Assembly: GCF_004342885.1 (NCBI RefSeq)
Contig: NZ_SMAB01000001.1
Span: 186,001-250,000, forward strand
Source: Tepidibacillus fermentans
GTDB taxonomy: Bacteria > Bacillota > Bacilli > Tepidibacillales > Tepidibacillaceae
DNA: 64,000 nucleotides
Reading direction: 5' to 3'
The translations under genes and the position numbers were made by a program. The notes under the pieces are model-generated. The model worked only from the letters and a program-made list of their open reading frames with translations. It was not told the DNA's origin and ran no database searches. Shown piece by piece: positions 7,721 through 16,426 of this stretch (positions within the stretch are counted from its first letter, which is position 1; every line of letters starts with the position of its first letter).

Positions 7721-8554
7721 CTAAAGCATGGATTTCATCTTTTCGACAATTTCATAGGATATGGTCTTTGTCCCAATGGGGGCATGGAACATCTCGCCAT
7801 TCCGTGAACCATGAAAATCTGACCCTGCCGTAGCCAAGATTCCATATTGATCAGCGAGTTGTTGATATTTGCGTTCTTCCTCTTCATCGTGGTCTGGATG
7901 ATAGACTTCAATTCCTTTGATCCCATACTTGATTAAACGAATTACCATTTCATCATTATCGTATAAACCTGGATGCGCTAAAATCGGAACCCCACCTGCT
8001 GCTTTGATCATATCGACTCCTTCTTCAGGAGAAATGCGAATAGGATTGACATATGCTTTGCCATTTTTCCCAAGGTAAAGGTCAAAAGCCTCTTCCATCG
8101 TATTGACGATACCTTTCTCGATTAATACTTCGGCAATATGTGGACGACCCACATTGGCTCCTTCGCGTCGAATTTTGGCGAGTACCTCCTTCATTTGAAT
8201 TTCAATACCAAGTTCATTCAGTTTTTCAATCATCATTTCATTCCTGCGATCTCTTGCTTTTTGTAACTCTTCCAATCGACGCAAAAACGTTTGATCCTTA
8301 TATTGAATAAAATATCCTAATACATGAACATCTTGACCTTGTTCAACCGTACTAATTTCTATACCAGGTATCACCTCAATGCGGATTTCATTTGCCATTT
8401 CCAACGCTTCATCAATTCCCGTAACCGAATCATGATCAGTAATGCCTAAAGCTGCTAAACCAGCTTCTTTCGCCATTTTTACGTTCTCTCTAGGAGGATT
8501 AAGTCCATCAGAGGCTGTGCTATGTGAATGCAAGTCTACTCTTAAATTTTCCAC
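7721..8554 (-). CDS. PHP-domain phosphoesterase (YciV/TrpH, RNase AM type)
   Basis: A 277-residue PHP protein. Metal-binding motifs are in the expected order: DLHSHSTASDG at the N-terminus, GITDHD, PGIEIS, ILAHPG and GSDFHG near the C-terminus. Length and order match the YciV/RNase AM group, which acts on 3',5'-nucleoside bisphosphates and degrades short RNA from the 5' end. GTG at 8554 is chosen because AAGGAGTG lies just upstream; earlier codons in the frame lack a ribosome site. It is divergent from the small gene starting at 8666. Confidence 0.85.
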   Translation of the reverse strand: MENLRVDLHSHSTASDGLNPPRENVKMAKEAGLAALGITDHDSVTGIDEALEMANEIRIEVIPGIEISTVEQGQDVHVLGYFIQYKDQTFLRRLEELQKARDRRNEMMIEKLNELGIEIQMKEVLAKIRREGANVGRPHIAEVLIEKGIVNTMEEAFDLYLGKNGKAYVNPIRISPEEGVDMIKAAGGVPILAHPGLYDNDEMVIRLIKYGIKGIEVYHPDHDEEEERKYQQLADQYGILATAGSDFHGSRNGEMFHAPIGTKTISYEIVEKMKSML

Positions 8555-8665
8555 TTGATTCCCACTCCTTCTGAAGATAATTTCATAAAAAACCGTGAAT
8601 GTTGCCAAGTTATCCCACATAGATGTCATATAGAAATAAAATTTGTATTGCAAGGGGGATATGGT

Positions 8666-8998
8666 GTGCAAATAGCTGTGAAATCACTTCCTAAGATCAT
8701 TAAACCTTCTTCTGTCGTTGAGGAGGTTTTTGAATCTCAAGGCTTTCGCCGGAAAGGAAAAAAGGATTCACCTTATTATCAGTTCAAAATAGAGGATGTA
8801 TGTACACAAACGAAATATGAAGTACAAATACCGATACAAGAGATTCGCAAGCAAAAACAAGAGCCTTTTTATAAATGCCAAGAGTTTCGGATCACAATGA
8901 AATCCCCAAAAATGAGAAATTCAGAAATTCCCGATGCTATTATATCCGCAGCAAAAGAAAGAGTTCATGAAGTCTTTTCTATCATCAATCATTCTTAG
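8666..8998 (+). CDS. Hypothetical protein
   Basis: A 110-residue protein that I do not recognise. GTG at 8666 has AAGGGGG 7 bases upstream; the ATG at 8661 is in another frame. It is basic and mixed alpha/beta in appearance, with two Cys (EDVCTQ and YKCQEF), no signal peptide and no membrane segment. A very good hairpin follows the stop. It stands between two minus-strand genes and seems to be transcribed alone. Confidence 0.6.
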   Translation: MQIAVKSLPKIIKPSSVVEEVFESQGFRRKGKKDSPYYQFKIEDVCTQTKYEVQIPIQEIRKQKQEPFYKCQEFRITMKSPKMRNSEIPDAIISAAKERVHEVFSIINHS

Positions 8999-9008
8999 TA
9001 TTTGTAGG

Positions 9009-9040
9009 AAAAGGCTGTAGGAACTATCCTATAGCCTTTT
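9009..9040 (+). terminator. Bidirectional hairpin terminator
   Basis: A 14-bp stem (AAAAGGCTGTAGGA and TCCTATAGCCTTTT, one G-T pair) with a 4-base loop lies 11 bases after the stop at 8998. A and T tracts on both sides suit both strands. Confidence 0.8.
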
Positions 9041-9142
9041 ATCATATTTTCCATCACAATTTGGTTCGGGAGTGTTTCTACCTTCTCGATCATTTCATCG
9101 GTAATGTTTGCCATAATCAAATCGTTGGTTCCACGACTCCCC

Positions 9143-9799
9143 TTAACCTCCTTCATTTTCTCGGTTCATGATCCGTTGCAATTGTGCTTGAAATGTATAG
9201 GTACGAATGACCTGATAGCTAGGAGAACTCTGGTCAATAAATTTGCCACCATAGTAGTAATTTCGGTTTGAGTCAGAGTACTTGTTTTGAACAATCTCAA
9301 TTTCCAAATATACTTTTTGATTCAATAATTGAAAATAAATTTGAGCGATTGCCCCTTCGCGAAGATAATTGACACTAGAAAATCCGATTCCACCTTCACT
9401 AATGTCATAAATGTGAACCGTGTAAGGCTTCATTAGTTCGACCAATGGTTTTTTTCCAGAAAAAGAAACCGCTGAAATCTTTCCCTTAATATCGATTGGA
9501 AATCGTGGACTTTCTCTAGGAATCCAACGTTCACGTATTTCGGGCGGAGCGATTAAGATGATATGATGGTTTTTCTTCCCGACCACTGTTGTCTGAAAGG
9601 TTTGAGTACTGTTAAATTCAAAGATCTGGCAGCGTAATGACTGCCTAACTTGGAAAGTTTCTGAAGGGAGTTCAACAACGATAAAATTCCCCTCTGTATA
9701 TTTCACGATTCCTTCCGTTTTTACTAATTTTCCTTCACAAACAATGCGACTCCCTAACAAACCCTCTTTCCCCCAAATCAAAAAAGAATGGAGCACCAT
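9143..9799 (-). CDS. PilZ-domain protein, YcgR/YpfA type (c-di-GMP receptor)
   Basis: A protein of up to 218 residues. The N-terminal part resembles the YcgR-N flagellar-brake domain. The C-terminal PilZ domain has RESPR (RxxxR, residues 95-99) and DISEGG (DxSxxG, residues 132-137), the two motifs that bind cyclic di-GMP. In B. subtilis the relative YpfA slows flagellar rotation. The start is uncertain: ATG at 9799 has no good ribosome site, while TTG at 9760 has GGGGGA 8 bases upstream and would remove 13 residues. The window also encodes an EAL phosphodiesterase (48.9 kb), so c-di-GMP is likely used in this organism. Confidence 0.85.
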   Translation of the reverse strand: MVLHSFLIWGKEGLLGSRIVCEGKLVKTEGIVKYTEGNFIVVELPSETFQVRQSLRCQIFEFNSTQTFQTTVVGKKNHHIILIAPPEIRERWIPRESPRFPIDIKGKISAVSFSGKKPLVELMKPYTVHIYDISEGGIGFSSVNYLREGAIAQIYFQLLNQKVYLEIEIVQNKYSDSNRNYYYGGKFIDQSSPSYQVIRTYTFQAQLQRIMNRENEGG

Positions 9800-9951
9800 A
9801 ATTTTGAGGATATTCTAATCCTTTTTCGCGCTTTCGTCAAATTATACGGTTTTGTAATTGCAATTCGTTAATAGCTCCCTGATAAAACCTGAAATGTATA
9901 TTCCATAAGTAGCGTTGGAATATAAAAACCTATTTTTTGGACTTGATGTTT

Positions 9952-9984
9952 TACGTTAAAAAGCATCCTAAAACCAGGATGCCT
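9952..9984 (-). terminator. Terminator of the Mo/W cofactor operon
   Basis: The stem GCATCCT/AGGATGC is followed on the minus strand by CTTTTTAACG. It lies 20 bases past the mogA stop. The remaining 150 bases up to the PilZ gene show no gene. Confidence 0.8.
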
Positions 9985-10004
9985 TGAACTATCTTTATGT
10001 ATAG

Positions 10005-10505
10005 TTACTTAAAATTCTTTGGATGTTCCCCCATTTTCCCTTGTAAAATATCAAGGGCATGAGGAATGACTTGAATAATCGCCTCAAGGTTCTCACGAAC
10101 TCCTTTGGGGCTACCAGGTAAATTCACAATGATACAATTTCCTCTTGCTCCGACAACGGCACGGGAAAGAATTGCATGAGGGGTTTTTTGTCTTGATACT
10201 CTTCTCATTTCTTCTGCCATACCTGGAATCTCTTTATCGATAACGGCAAGTGTGGCTTCAGGTGTAACATCTCGCTTTGCTAACCCTGTACCACCTGTTG
10301 TTACGACAAGATCTAATTGATATTCATCTGCATAACGAATGAGATACTCTTCAATTAATTCCCGTTCATCAGGGATAATATCGTATTGCTTTACTTCGCC
10401 ATTGATTGTTGCAACCATTTCATGGATGACTTTACCACTAATATCTTCCCGTTCTCCTCTTGCTCCTTTGTCACTAAGAGTGAGAATTCCAACCTTGATT
10501 GTCAT
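10005..10505 (-). CDS. mogA: Molybdopterin adenylyltransferase
   Basis: A 166-residue MogA/MoaB-type protein. TTGGTGLAKRDVTPEA (near residue 68) is the family's MPT-binding signature, and NLPGSPKGVRENL follows near residue 128. It attaches AMP to molybdopterin, making the intermediate that MoeA uses for metal insertion. It follows moaC by one base and is the last gene of the operon. The MogA versus MoaB naming is by resemblance; both names are used for this activity in Bacillota. Confidence 0.9.
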   Translation of the reverse strand: MTIKVGILTLSDKGARGEREDISGKVIHEMVATINGEVKQYDIIPDERELIEEYLIRYADEYQLDLVVTTGGTGLAKRDVTPEATLAVIDKEIPGMAEEMRRVSRQKTPHAILSRAVVGARGNCIIVNLPGSPKGVRENLEAIIQVIPHALDILQGKMGEHPKNFK

Positions 10506-10506
10506 A

Positions 10507-10989
10507 CTAATCCTCCAGTTCCCTTCGATAATCTCCGCTTTTTCCGCCCGACTTCGATACGAGATAGGTATCTTCTAAGACCATTCCTTTATCCGCAGCT
10601 TTACACATATCATAAATGGTTAACATCGCTACACTAACCGCAGTTAAGGCTTCCATCTCTACACCTGTTACATTTGTTGTTTTTGCTGTTGCTTCAACTT
10701 GAATGGTATCTTCCCCTTTTTCCTCAAAGGAAATATCTACCCCAGTTAATGGAATTGGATGGCACATTGGGATTATTTCAGAGGTTTTCTTTGCAGCCAT
10801 AATTCCCGCTACTTGGGCAACTGCAAGAACATCACCTTTACCAATTTTCCCTTCTCGAATCAAAGTTAACGTATCTGGTCTCATTCGTATTGAACCTCTG
10901 GCGACAGCTGTACGTTTCGTTACTTCTTTTTCACTGACATCGACCATTCTGGCTCGACCTTGGTTATTAAAATGGGTGAGTTCGCTCAT
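10507..10989 (-). CDS. moaC: Cyclic pyranopterin monophosphate synthase
   Basis: A 160-residue MoaC, the usual length. The conserved [13 protein letters not shown] segment (near residue 75) and the [25 protein letters not shown] region (split here: [12 protein letters not shown], then [10 protein letters not shown] near residue 128) carry the active-site residues. It converts the MoaA product into cPMP. It starts one base after the moaA stop, so the two are translationally coupled. Confidence 0.95.
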   Translation of the reverse strand: MSELTHFNNQGRARMVDVSEKEVTKRTAVARGSIRMRPDTLTLIREGKIGKGDVLAVAQVAGIMAAKKTSEIIPMCHPIPLTGVDISFEEKGEDTIQVEATAKTTNVTGVEMEALTAVSVAMLTIYDMCKAADKGMVLEDTYLVSKSGGKSGDYRRELED

Positions 10990-10990
10990 C

Positions 10991-11992
10991 TTAACCTCCT
11001 ATTTGTGACATTCGTCTCATCGTTGGCGTATTTGTCTGTTTTTCATCATGTAAAACTTTTGCCATTTCATGATTTTCTGGTTTAATCGCTAATGCACGAT
11101 AAAAAATTTGTTTTAACCCTTCCTCATCGTTTAAATAAGGTTTTACATTGAGTTCATCTTCCCAATATAGACACGGTTTAATATTTCCATCAGAAGTTAA
11201 ACGTAGACGGTTACAATTTGAACAGAAATGGTCACTCACTGGATGGATAAATCCGATTGAACCTTTTGCTCCTTTAATCCGGAAGTTTTCTGAAGGACCA
11301 TTGCCAAATACTCCTTCTGATTCTTCCAATTCAAATCCAAGTTCCTTTGCCTTTTCTTGAACAAAGTTCAATGATAAATAACCATTTTTCCAATTATCAT
11401 CGGCATGACCAATCGGCATATATTCAATAAAACGAACCTGAACCGGTTGATCGATGGTCATTCTAAGAAAATCACCGATTTCGTCATCGTTAAAACCTCT
11501 CATGAGAACCGTATTAATCTTAATTGGTTGAAAACCAACACGAAAAGCTGCGTCGATTCCATCTAAAACTTTTTCCAATTGTCCTCCTCGAGTAATTTCT
11601 TTAAATCGATCAGGTCGTAACGAATCTAAGCTAATATTGACACGAGTAAGTCCTGCATCTTTTAACGCCTGAGCTTTTTGAGCCAAAAATATAGCATTGG
11701 TCGTTAAAGCAATATCTTTAATTCCTTCAATTCGACTTAATTTTGCGATTAACACTTCTAGGTCTTTTCGGACTAATGGTTCCCCACCTGTAATACGAAG
11801 TTTTCGTATACCTAATTTCGCTGCAACTTTCACTACTTTTTCTATATCTTCATAGGTTAATAATTCACTATGAGGCATGAATTTTACCCCTTCAGGAGGC
11901 ATGCAATAGACACAACGAAGATTACAACGATCTGTCACGGAGATCCGTAAGTAGTCATGTTTACGACCAAAACGATCGATTAATTGGCTCAT
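10991..11992 (-). CDS. moaA: GTP 3',8-cyclase, radical SAM
   Basis: A 333-residue MoaA. The N-terminal CNLRCVYC (residues 23-30) binds the SAM-associated [4Fe-4S] cluster. The C-terminal [13 protein letters not shown] plus a later Cys in IKPCLYW form the second cluster that binds GTP. The C-terminus ends in GG, the conserved tail needed for radical initiation. GAGGAG lies before the ATG. It performs the first step of molybdenum or tungsten cofactor synthesis, in an operon with moaC and mogA and 73 bases after tupC. Confidence 0.96.
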   Translation of the reverse strand: MSQLIDRFGRKHDYLRISVTDRCNLRCVYCMPPEGVKFMPHSELLTYEDIEKVVKVAAKLGIRKLRITGGEPLVRKDLEVLIAKLSRIEGIKDIALTTNAIFLAQKAQALKDAGLTRVNISLDSLRPDRFKEITRGGQLEKVLDGIDAAFRVGFQPIKINTVLMRGFNDDEIGDFLRMTIDQPVQVRFIEYMPIGHADDNWKNGYLSLNFVQEKAKELGFELEESEGVFGNGPSENFRIKGAKGSIGFIHPVSDHFCSNCNRLRLTSDGNIKPCLYWEDELNVKPYLNDEEGLKQIFYRALAIKPENHEMAKVLHDEKQTNTPTMRRMSQIGG

Positions 11993-12065
11993 AGTTGTTC
12001 TCCTCTCATTTTTAAAATACAGAAGTCTTCCTTCTATTTTACAACAAATTCACGGTAAAAACGTA

Positions 12066-12770
12066 CTAAAAATATGTCTCGCCCGATATAAACTTTTTTG
12101 TAAGTTCATGAGTAGGATTTTCAAACAAGATTCGTGTTTGATTCGCCTCAATCAAATGACCGCTATGGAAAAATAAAGTTTCATCGGCGATTCGCTTGGC
12201 TTGAAACATATTGTGAGTCACCAGAATGACAGTCATGTTTAACTGTTTGGAAAACTTCTGAATGATTTGCTCAATTTCAAATACATTTTGTGGATCCATA
12301 CTTGCCGTTGGTTCATCGAGTATCAATACTTCTGGCGAAGTAATGATCGCGCGTGCAAGCGCCACTTTGGCTGTTTCTCCGCCTGAGAGTTTTGTTGCTT
12401 TTTGTAGTGCTAAGTGCTCTAATTGAAATTGTTGCAAGATTTCTCTCACTTTGGTTCTAATCTCGTTCTCATTTATATGTCTAACCTTTAAGCCATAGGC
12501 CACATTTTTATAGACAGATGTTTGAAAAAGATAGGGTGTTTGCCAAACGACTGAAATTATTGGATTAGGTTGGAGCATTGGTTTCCCAAGAAAAAAAACT
12601 TGCCCTGAACTTGGTTTTAAAAATCCAGCGATCACCTTGAGAAATGTACTTTTTCCTGCTCCATTTGGCCCGATGATTCCATAAATTTTTCCCTTTTTAA
12701 AAGAAAAGTTCGTTGGTTTTAAAATCGTTTTTTTATCGATTTGGACGGATATATTTTTCACTTCAATCAT
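12066..12770 (-). CDS. tupC: Tungstate ABC transporter, ATP-binding protein
   Basis: A 234-residue ABC ATPase. Walker A is GPNGAGKST, the signature is LSGGETAKVA and Walker B is VLILDEPTAS, followed by the switch His in VTHNM. ATG at 12770 overlaps the tupB stop by 4 bases (ATGA), so it is preferred over an upstream in-frame ATG at 12794. It energises the TupB permease. Tungstate rather than molybdate specificity is inferred from the TupA protein and the AOR gene nearby. Confidence 0.88.
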   Translation of the reverse strand: MIEVKNISVQIDKKTILKPTNFSFKKGKIYGIIGPNGAGKSTFLKVIAGFLKPSSGQVFFLGKPMLQPNPIISVVWQTPYLFQTSVYKNVAYGLKVRHINENEIRTKVREILQQFQLEHLALQKATKLSGGETAKVALARAIITSPEVLILDEPTASMDPQNVFEIEQIIQKFSKQLNMTVILVTHNMFQAKRIADETLFFHSGHLIEANQTRILFENPTHELTKKFISGETYF

Positions 12771-13471
12771 CTGTTTTTCCCTCCTTGCTGCCAAGAAAAT
12801 AAGAGGGAATTAACCATAAAAGATACGAGCAATAATACTAGACCTAATGCAATTGCGAGATCAAAGTTCCCTTTTCTCGTTTCTATCACTATCGAGGTGG
12901 TAAGCACTCTTGTTTTCCCGGCTATATCTCCACCAACAAGCATCACAGCTCCCACTTCTGCAATAACTCGGCCAAAAGCAGATACCAACGCGGTAATCGC
13001 TGGAAAGCGAATCTCTTTCATTAAGGTGGTTAGCGTTTGAAATCGGTTGGCTCCTAATCCCTTGGCTGTCATGATGACCACCGGAGCTTTTTCCTCTGCC
13101 ACCACGTAGACAAGACCAATCACAATTGGCAAGGATAACATCAGTTGAGCTAGTATCATAGCCGTTGGGGTATACAAGAGATAAACATATTTGGCGATTG
13201 GACCACTTCGAGACAAAAGTAAAAAAAGAATTAATCCTGCAAGAACAGGTGGTAACCCCATCAAAACATAGATCAAGCGAATGAATAGATTTTTCCAAAA
13301 AGTAGGACGAAGGGTTCCCAACCATGTCCCAATAGGAATCCCGATGATCCCAGCAATGATAACTGCCGTACTTGATACATAGAGCGAACGAAAGGTAATC
13401 TCAACTAATTCTCGGTCACCAGATAGAATTAAAGTGATTGCTCGTTCCAATCCTTGAAGGTAGATACTCAT
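12767..13471 (-). CDS. tupB: Tungstate ABC transporter, permease
   Basis: A 234-residue inner-membrane permease with five or six hydrophobic segments. The binding-protein-dependent transport signature includes GLGANRFQTLTTLMKEIRFP (EAA loop, near residue 150) and SAFGRVIAEVGAVMLVGG after it, as in TupB/ModB-like permeases. It starts 17 bases after tupA and overlaps tupC. Confidence 0.9.
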   Translation of the reverse strand: MSIYLQGLERAITLILSGDRELVEITFRSLYVSSTAVIIAGIIGIPIGTWLGTLRPTFWKNLFIRLIYVLMGLPPVLAGLILFLLLSRSGPIAKYVYLLYTPTAMILAQLMLSLPIVIGLVYVVAEEKAPVVIMTAKGLGANRFQTLTTLMKEIRFPAITALVSAFGRVIAEVGAVMLVGGDIAGKTRVLTTSIVIETRKGNFDLAIALGLVLLLVSFMVNSLLFSWQQGGKNR

Positions 13472-13487
13472 TCAAGCCTCAAATCCT

Positions 13488-14330
13488 TTATTTATCATAG
13501 GTGAAAAATAATTGATTGCCATTCACTTTGTAATCTTTAATCAGTTGCTGTCCTTCTTTCGAAAGAATAAAATCAATAAATTTTTGTGCGTCTTTGTTGT
13601 TCACGCCAGGGTGTTTTTGAGGGTTTACTGCAATAACACCATAAGGGTTTAATAAGCCTTTATCTCCTTCAACAAGAATATCAAGGTTTAATTTATCTTT
13701 CATAAATGAGTAGGTAGCACGATCGGTTAAGGTATAACCTTGCTCCTCACTGGCCATGGTTAATGTGTCGCCCATCCCTTTTCCAACCGCTTGATACCAA
13801 TCTCCCTTCGGTGTAATTCCGAGCTTTTTCCAAATATCTAATTCTTTTTTATTCGTGCCTGAATCATCACCTCTTGAAACAAAATGGGCTTTTCCTTTTG
13901 TAAAAGCTTTAAACGCTTCATCTAATGTTTTTCCTTTAATGCCATCAGGATCGTTTTTGGGACCAACGATAACAAAATCGTTATACATAACATCATAACG
14001 TTTGATCCCATGTCCATCTGCTACAAATTTTTCTTCTGCTTTTTTTGCATGAACAAGGATGACATCAGCGTCTCCTCTAGAAGCTGTTTCAATCGCTTGT
14101 CCAGTCCCTTGTGCTAATACTTCTACTTTTACGTTGTATTTCTTTTCAAATACAGGTAATAGATAATCAAGTAATCCAGAATCCTGGGTACTTGTCGTTG
14201 TTGCTAATCTTAGAGTCGTTGGTTCTGTTGACTTCGCATTGGTAGAATTGGTTTGTCCCCCGCAACCAATTACAAAGAACATCATCGATACCACAAGTAA
14301 TAGAACGAATACTGAACTTTTCTTTTTCAT
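13488..14330 (-). CDS. tupA: Tungstate-binding lipoprotein of an ABC importer
   Basis: A 280-residue binding protein with a lipoprotein signal peptide: basic start MKKKSSVF, hydrophobic core, lipobox VIGC. The segment LRLATTTSTQDSGLL carries the TTTS motif of TupA proteins, which recognise tungstate in preference to molybdate; RGDADVILVHA follows. ATG at 14330 is chosen over upstream codons because GGGAGGA lies before it and the signal peptide starts there. It leads the tupABC part of the operon, 98 bases after the moeA-PBP gene. Confidence 0.92.
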   Translation of the reverse strand: MKKKSSVFVLLLVVSMMFFVIGCGGQTNSTNAKSTEPTTLRLATTTSTQDSGLLDYLLPVFEKKYNVKVEVLAQGTGQAIETASRGDADVILVHAKKAEEKFVADGHGIKRYDVMYNDFVIVGPKNDPDGIKGKTLDEAFKAFTKGKAHFVSRGDDSGTNKKELDIWKKLGITPKGDWYQAVGKGMGDTLTMASEEQGYTLTDRATYSFMKDKLNLDILVEGDKGLLNPYGVIAVNPQKHPGVNNKDAQKFIDFILSKEGQQLIKDYKVNGNQLFFTYDK

Positions 14331-14428
14331 ACGTTTCTTCCTCCCTGTTTTGAACGCTTCATTGTATGCTAAAAATCGCACTGATCGAAACATACAAACG
14401 TTGCGTCGATGTTTATATATAATTTCAT

Positions 14429-16333
14429 TTATCCTAGTAGTAATTTTCCTGTATCCCTGCAACTATAACCGCCCATTGATTCTACTTCATTTTTAAATGA
14501 TTCTGATGTGATCACTTGCATGAGAAGTTGCCCCAGTTCACTTTGATAGAATTCTTTGGTCATTAAAAGATCGTAACGTTCTTCAGCGACTGGAATGAAA
14601 TCTAAGTCAAGCACTTTCGCAGCCGAATAGATTCCTAATCCCACATCGGCGTTACCTCCCTTAATCGCAGCTGCTAGACTTAAATGGGAGAAATCTTCTC
14701 TCATGTAACCATAAATTTGATTTGGTGCAATCCCAGCTTGCTTCAATAAATAATCAAACAAGATTCTTGTTCCTGCACCTCGCTGACGATTAATGTAGCG
14801 AACGTCTTTCTTTGTTAAGTCTTCAATGGAATGGATTTCTTTTGGGTTGCCTTTTTGCACGATCCATCCTTGCTGACGATATACAAGGTTGACAAGGATA
14901 ACTTCTTGATTACCTACGTATTGCTTAATAAACGGTATATTATATTCTTCTGTTTTTTCATCGAATAAATGTGTACCTGCTACATGGTTTTCCCCTTTAC
15001 GAATAGCTAGGATTCCTGCCAAACTACCTACATGAGCAGAACTTAGAGAATATGCAGCGTCCACTTTCTTAATGGCTGACGCTAATAGATCAAGGGTCAA
15101 ATCATGGCTTCCTGCAAACACAATGGTTCGATCAATTTGATCAAGAGGTTTATACAATTCGACTTCCACCTCTTCACCCTGCTCATAACCTTGGCTTTGA
15201 ATGGGAATTCTTAGTAATCCATCTGCTCGAACCATCGACATGGTTACACCTGCAGAACGAGTAAGGGGATTGGCCACATATTGTCCATTCACTTTTCCAA
15301 TATTGAGGCGGATAAAGTCTTCAGCCCCCATCTTTGAAGTAATTCTTCTACCTAATTTTACTTTAATTTTTCGACGAACTGGGTTTGCGATTCCTAGGAA
15401 TTGATGCATAAGGGGTTTGACAAACCAATCCAGCGCAAGGTAAGCAGAGACTGGATACCCAGGTACTCCAATAATTGGCTTGCCATTATATCCCTTACCA
15501 AGTACGACAGGTTTTCCTGGTCGTGTCGCTACACCATGTACAATAACTTCGCCAACCGATTCAATGACAGAAGAAGTGAAATCCTCCCTCCCTGCTGATG
15601 ATCCTGCGTTCATTAATACCATATCGGCTTCTTCTAAGGCTTCTAGAACCGCTTGTTTAATCAATTCAAAATCATCAATAACAATCCCTTTATAAATGGG
15701 TTCGCCGCCCCATTCTTTGACAAAACTTGAAAATACCGTTCCGTTAAACTCAATAATATCTCCTGGTTTAAGATCAAGCGTTGGTTTTACTAATTCTGTT
15801 CCCGTTGGGATGATCGCAATTTTCGGTTTCGCAATCACAGGTACTTGTAATATTCCTCCTGCTAATAATGCACCTTGATCAACGGGACGAATTTTATGAT
15901 GAATCGGTAAAATCATTTCACCAGCGACGATATCTTCACCGATTTGGCGAATATGTTTCCAAGGGCTTGCTGGTTCGATAATCTCCACTGTCTCCTCATC
16001 GATTTGATGAAGATATTCGACCATAATCACCGCATCAAATTGTTCTGGAATAGGATCACCTGTGTCTACTACTTCATAATCCTCATGAAGTTTTAAACGA
16101 AGGGGCGAATGTTCGTTGGCAGAATAAGTTTTCTCCGCTTTCACAGCGATTCCATCCATCGCCGAAGCGTGGAAGTTAGGCATGGAAACTTTTGCAAAGA
16201 TTGGCTCTGCCGTAATGCGTCCAAGACTTTCCATCGTTGGTACCATTTCTACTCTTGGTTGAAATTGAAATAAGTTCAAATATTTTTCTTGTGCTTCATG
16301 TAATGGGGTATCTTCTAAGTAGATTTTCCTCAT
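14429..16333 (-). CDS. MoeA-type molybdenumtransferase fused to a periplasmic-binding-like domain
   Basis: A 634-residue fusion. Residues 1-400 are MoeA: DGIAVKAEKTY near the start, MNAGSSAGREDFTSS (near residue 242) and GVPGYPVSAYLA (near residue 290). Residues about 410-630 form a PBP-like domain of the type found after some MoeA and ModE-like proteins (AGSHDLTLDLLA, RQRGAGTRILFDYLL and GGNADVGLGIYSAA are visible). MoeA inserts molybdate or tungstate into adenylated pterin. The tail has the fold of anion- or ligand-binding proteins and may sense or deliver a ligand. The position next to tupA suggests a tungsten role, which is an inference. It follows the plain moeA gene by 93 bases. Confidence 0.88.
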   Translation of the reverse strand: MRKIYLEDTPLHEAQEKYLNLFQFQPRVEMVPTMESLGRITAEPIFAKVSMPNFHASAMDGIAVKAEKTYSANEHSPLRLKLHEDYEVVDTGDPIPEQFDAVIMVEYLHQIDEETVEIIEPASPWKHIRQIGEDIVAGEMILPIHHKIRPVDQGALLAGGILQVPVIAKPKIAIIPTGTELVKPTLDLKPGDIIEFNGTVFSSFVKEWGGEPIYKGIVIDDFELIKQAVLEALEEADMVLMNAGSSAGREDFTSSVIESVGEVIVHGVATRPGKPVVLGKGYNGKPIIGVPGYPVSAYLALDWFVKPLMHQFLGIANPVRRKIKVKLGRRITSKMGAEDFIRLNIGKVNGQYVANPLTRSAGVTMSMVRADGLLRIPIQSQGYEQGEEVEVELYKPLDQIDRTIVFAGSHDLTLDLLASAIKKVDAAYSLSSAHVGSLAGILAIRKGENHVAGTHLFDEKTEEYNIPFIKQYVGNQEVILVNLVYRQQGWIVQKGNPKEIHSIEDLTKKDVRYINRQRGAGTRILFDYLLKQAGIAPNQIYGYMREDFSHLSLAAAIKGGNADVGLGIYSAAKVLDLDFIPVAEERYDLLMTKEFYQSELGQLLMQVITSESFKNEVESMGGYSCRDTGKLLLG

Positions 16334-16426
16334 CTTGACGTCTCCTTTATCTTACTCAGGCTCTTATCATCTTTGTTTATTCATTGTCTCTATTCTAGCA
16401 CTTGAAATCCTATTTTCCTAACTCTC

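Noticed and set aside
8995-9114. Minus-strand 39-residue ORF (MANITDEMIEKVETLPNQIV...)
   Set aside because: It has the look of coding sequence, but runs through a strong hairpin terminator and its ribosome site is too far upstream; possibly a gene relic, not supported as a gene.
12861-13325. Long second frame within tupB
   Set aside because: Same-strand alternative frame of a well-conserved permease, with no ribosome site and atypical composition.
14331-14428. Possible Moco/Tuco riboswitch between the moeA-PBP gene and tupA
   Set aside because: Only 98 bases, and I could not find the conserved core or stems of the motif.
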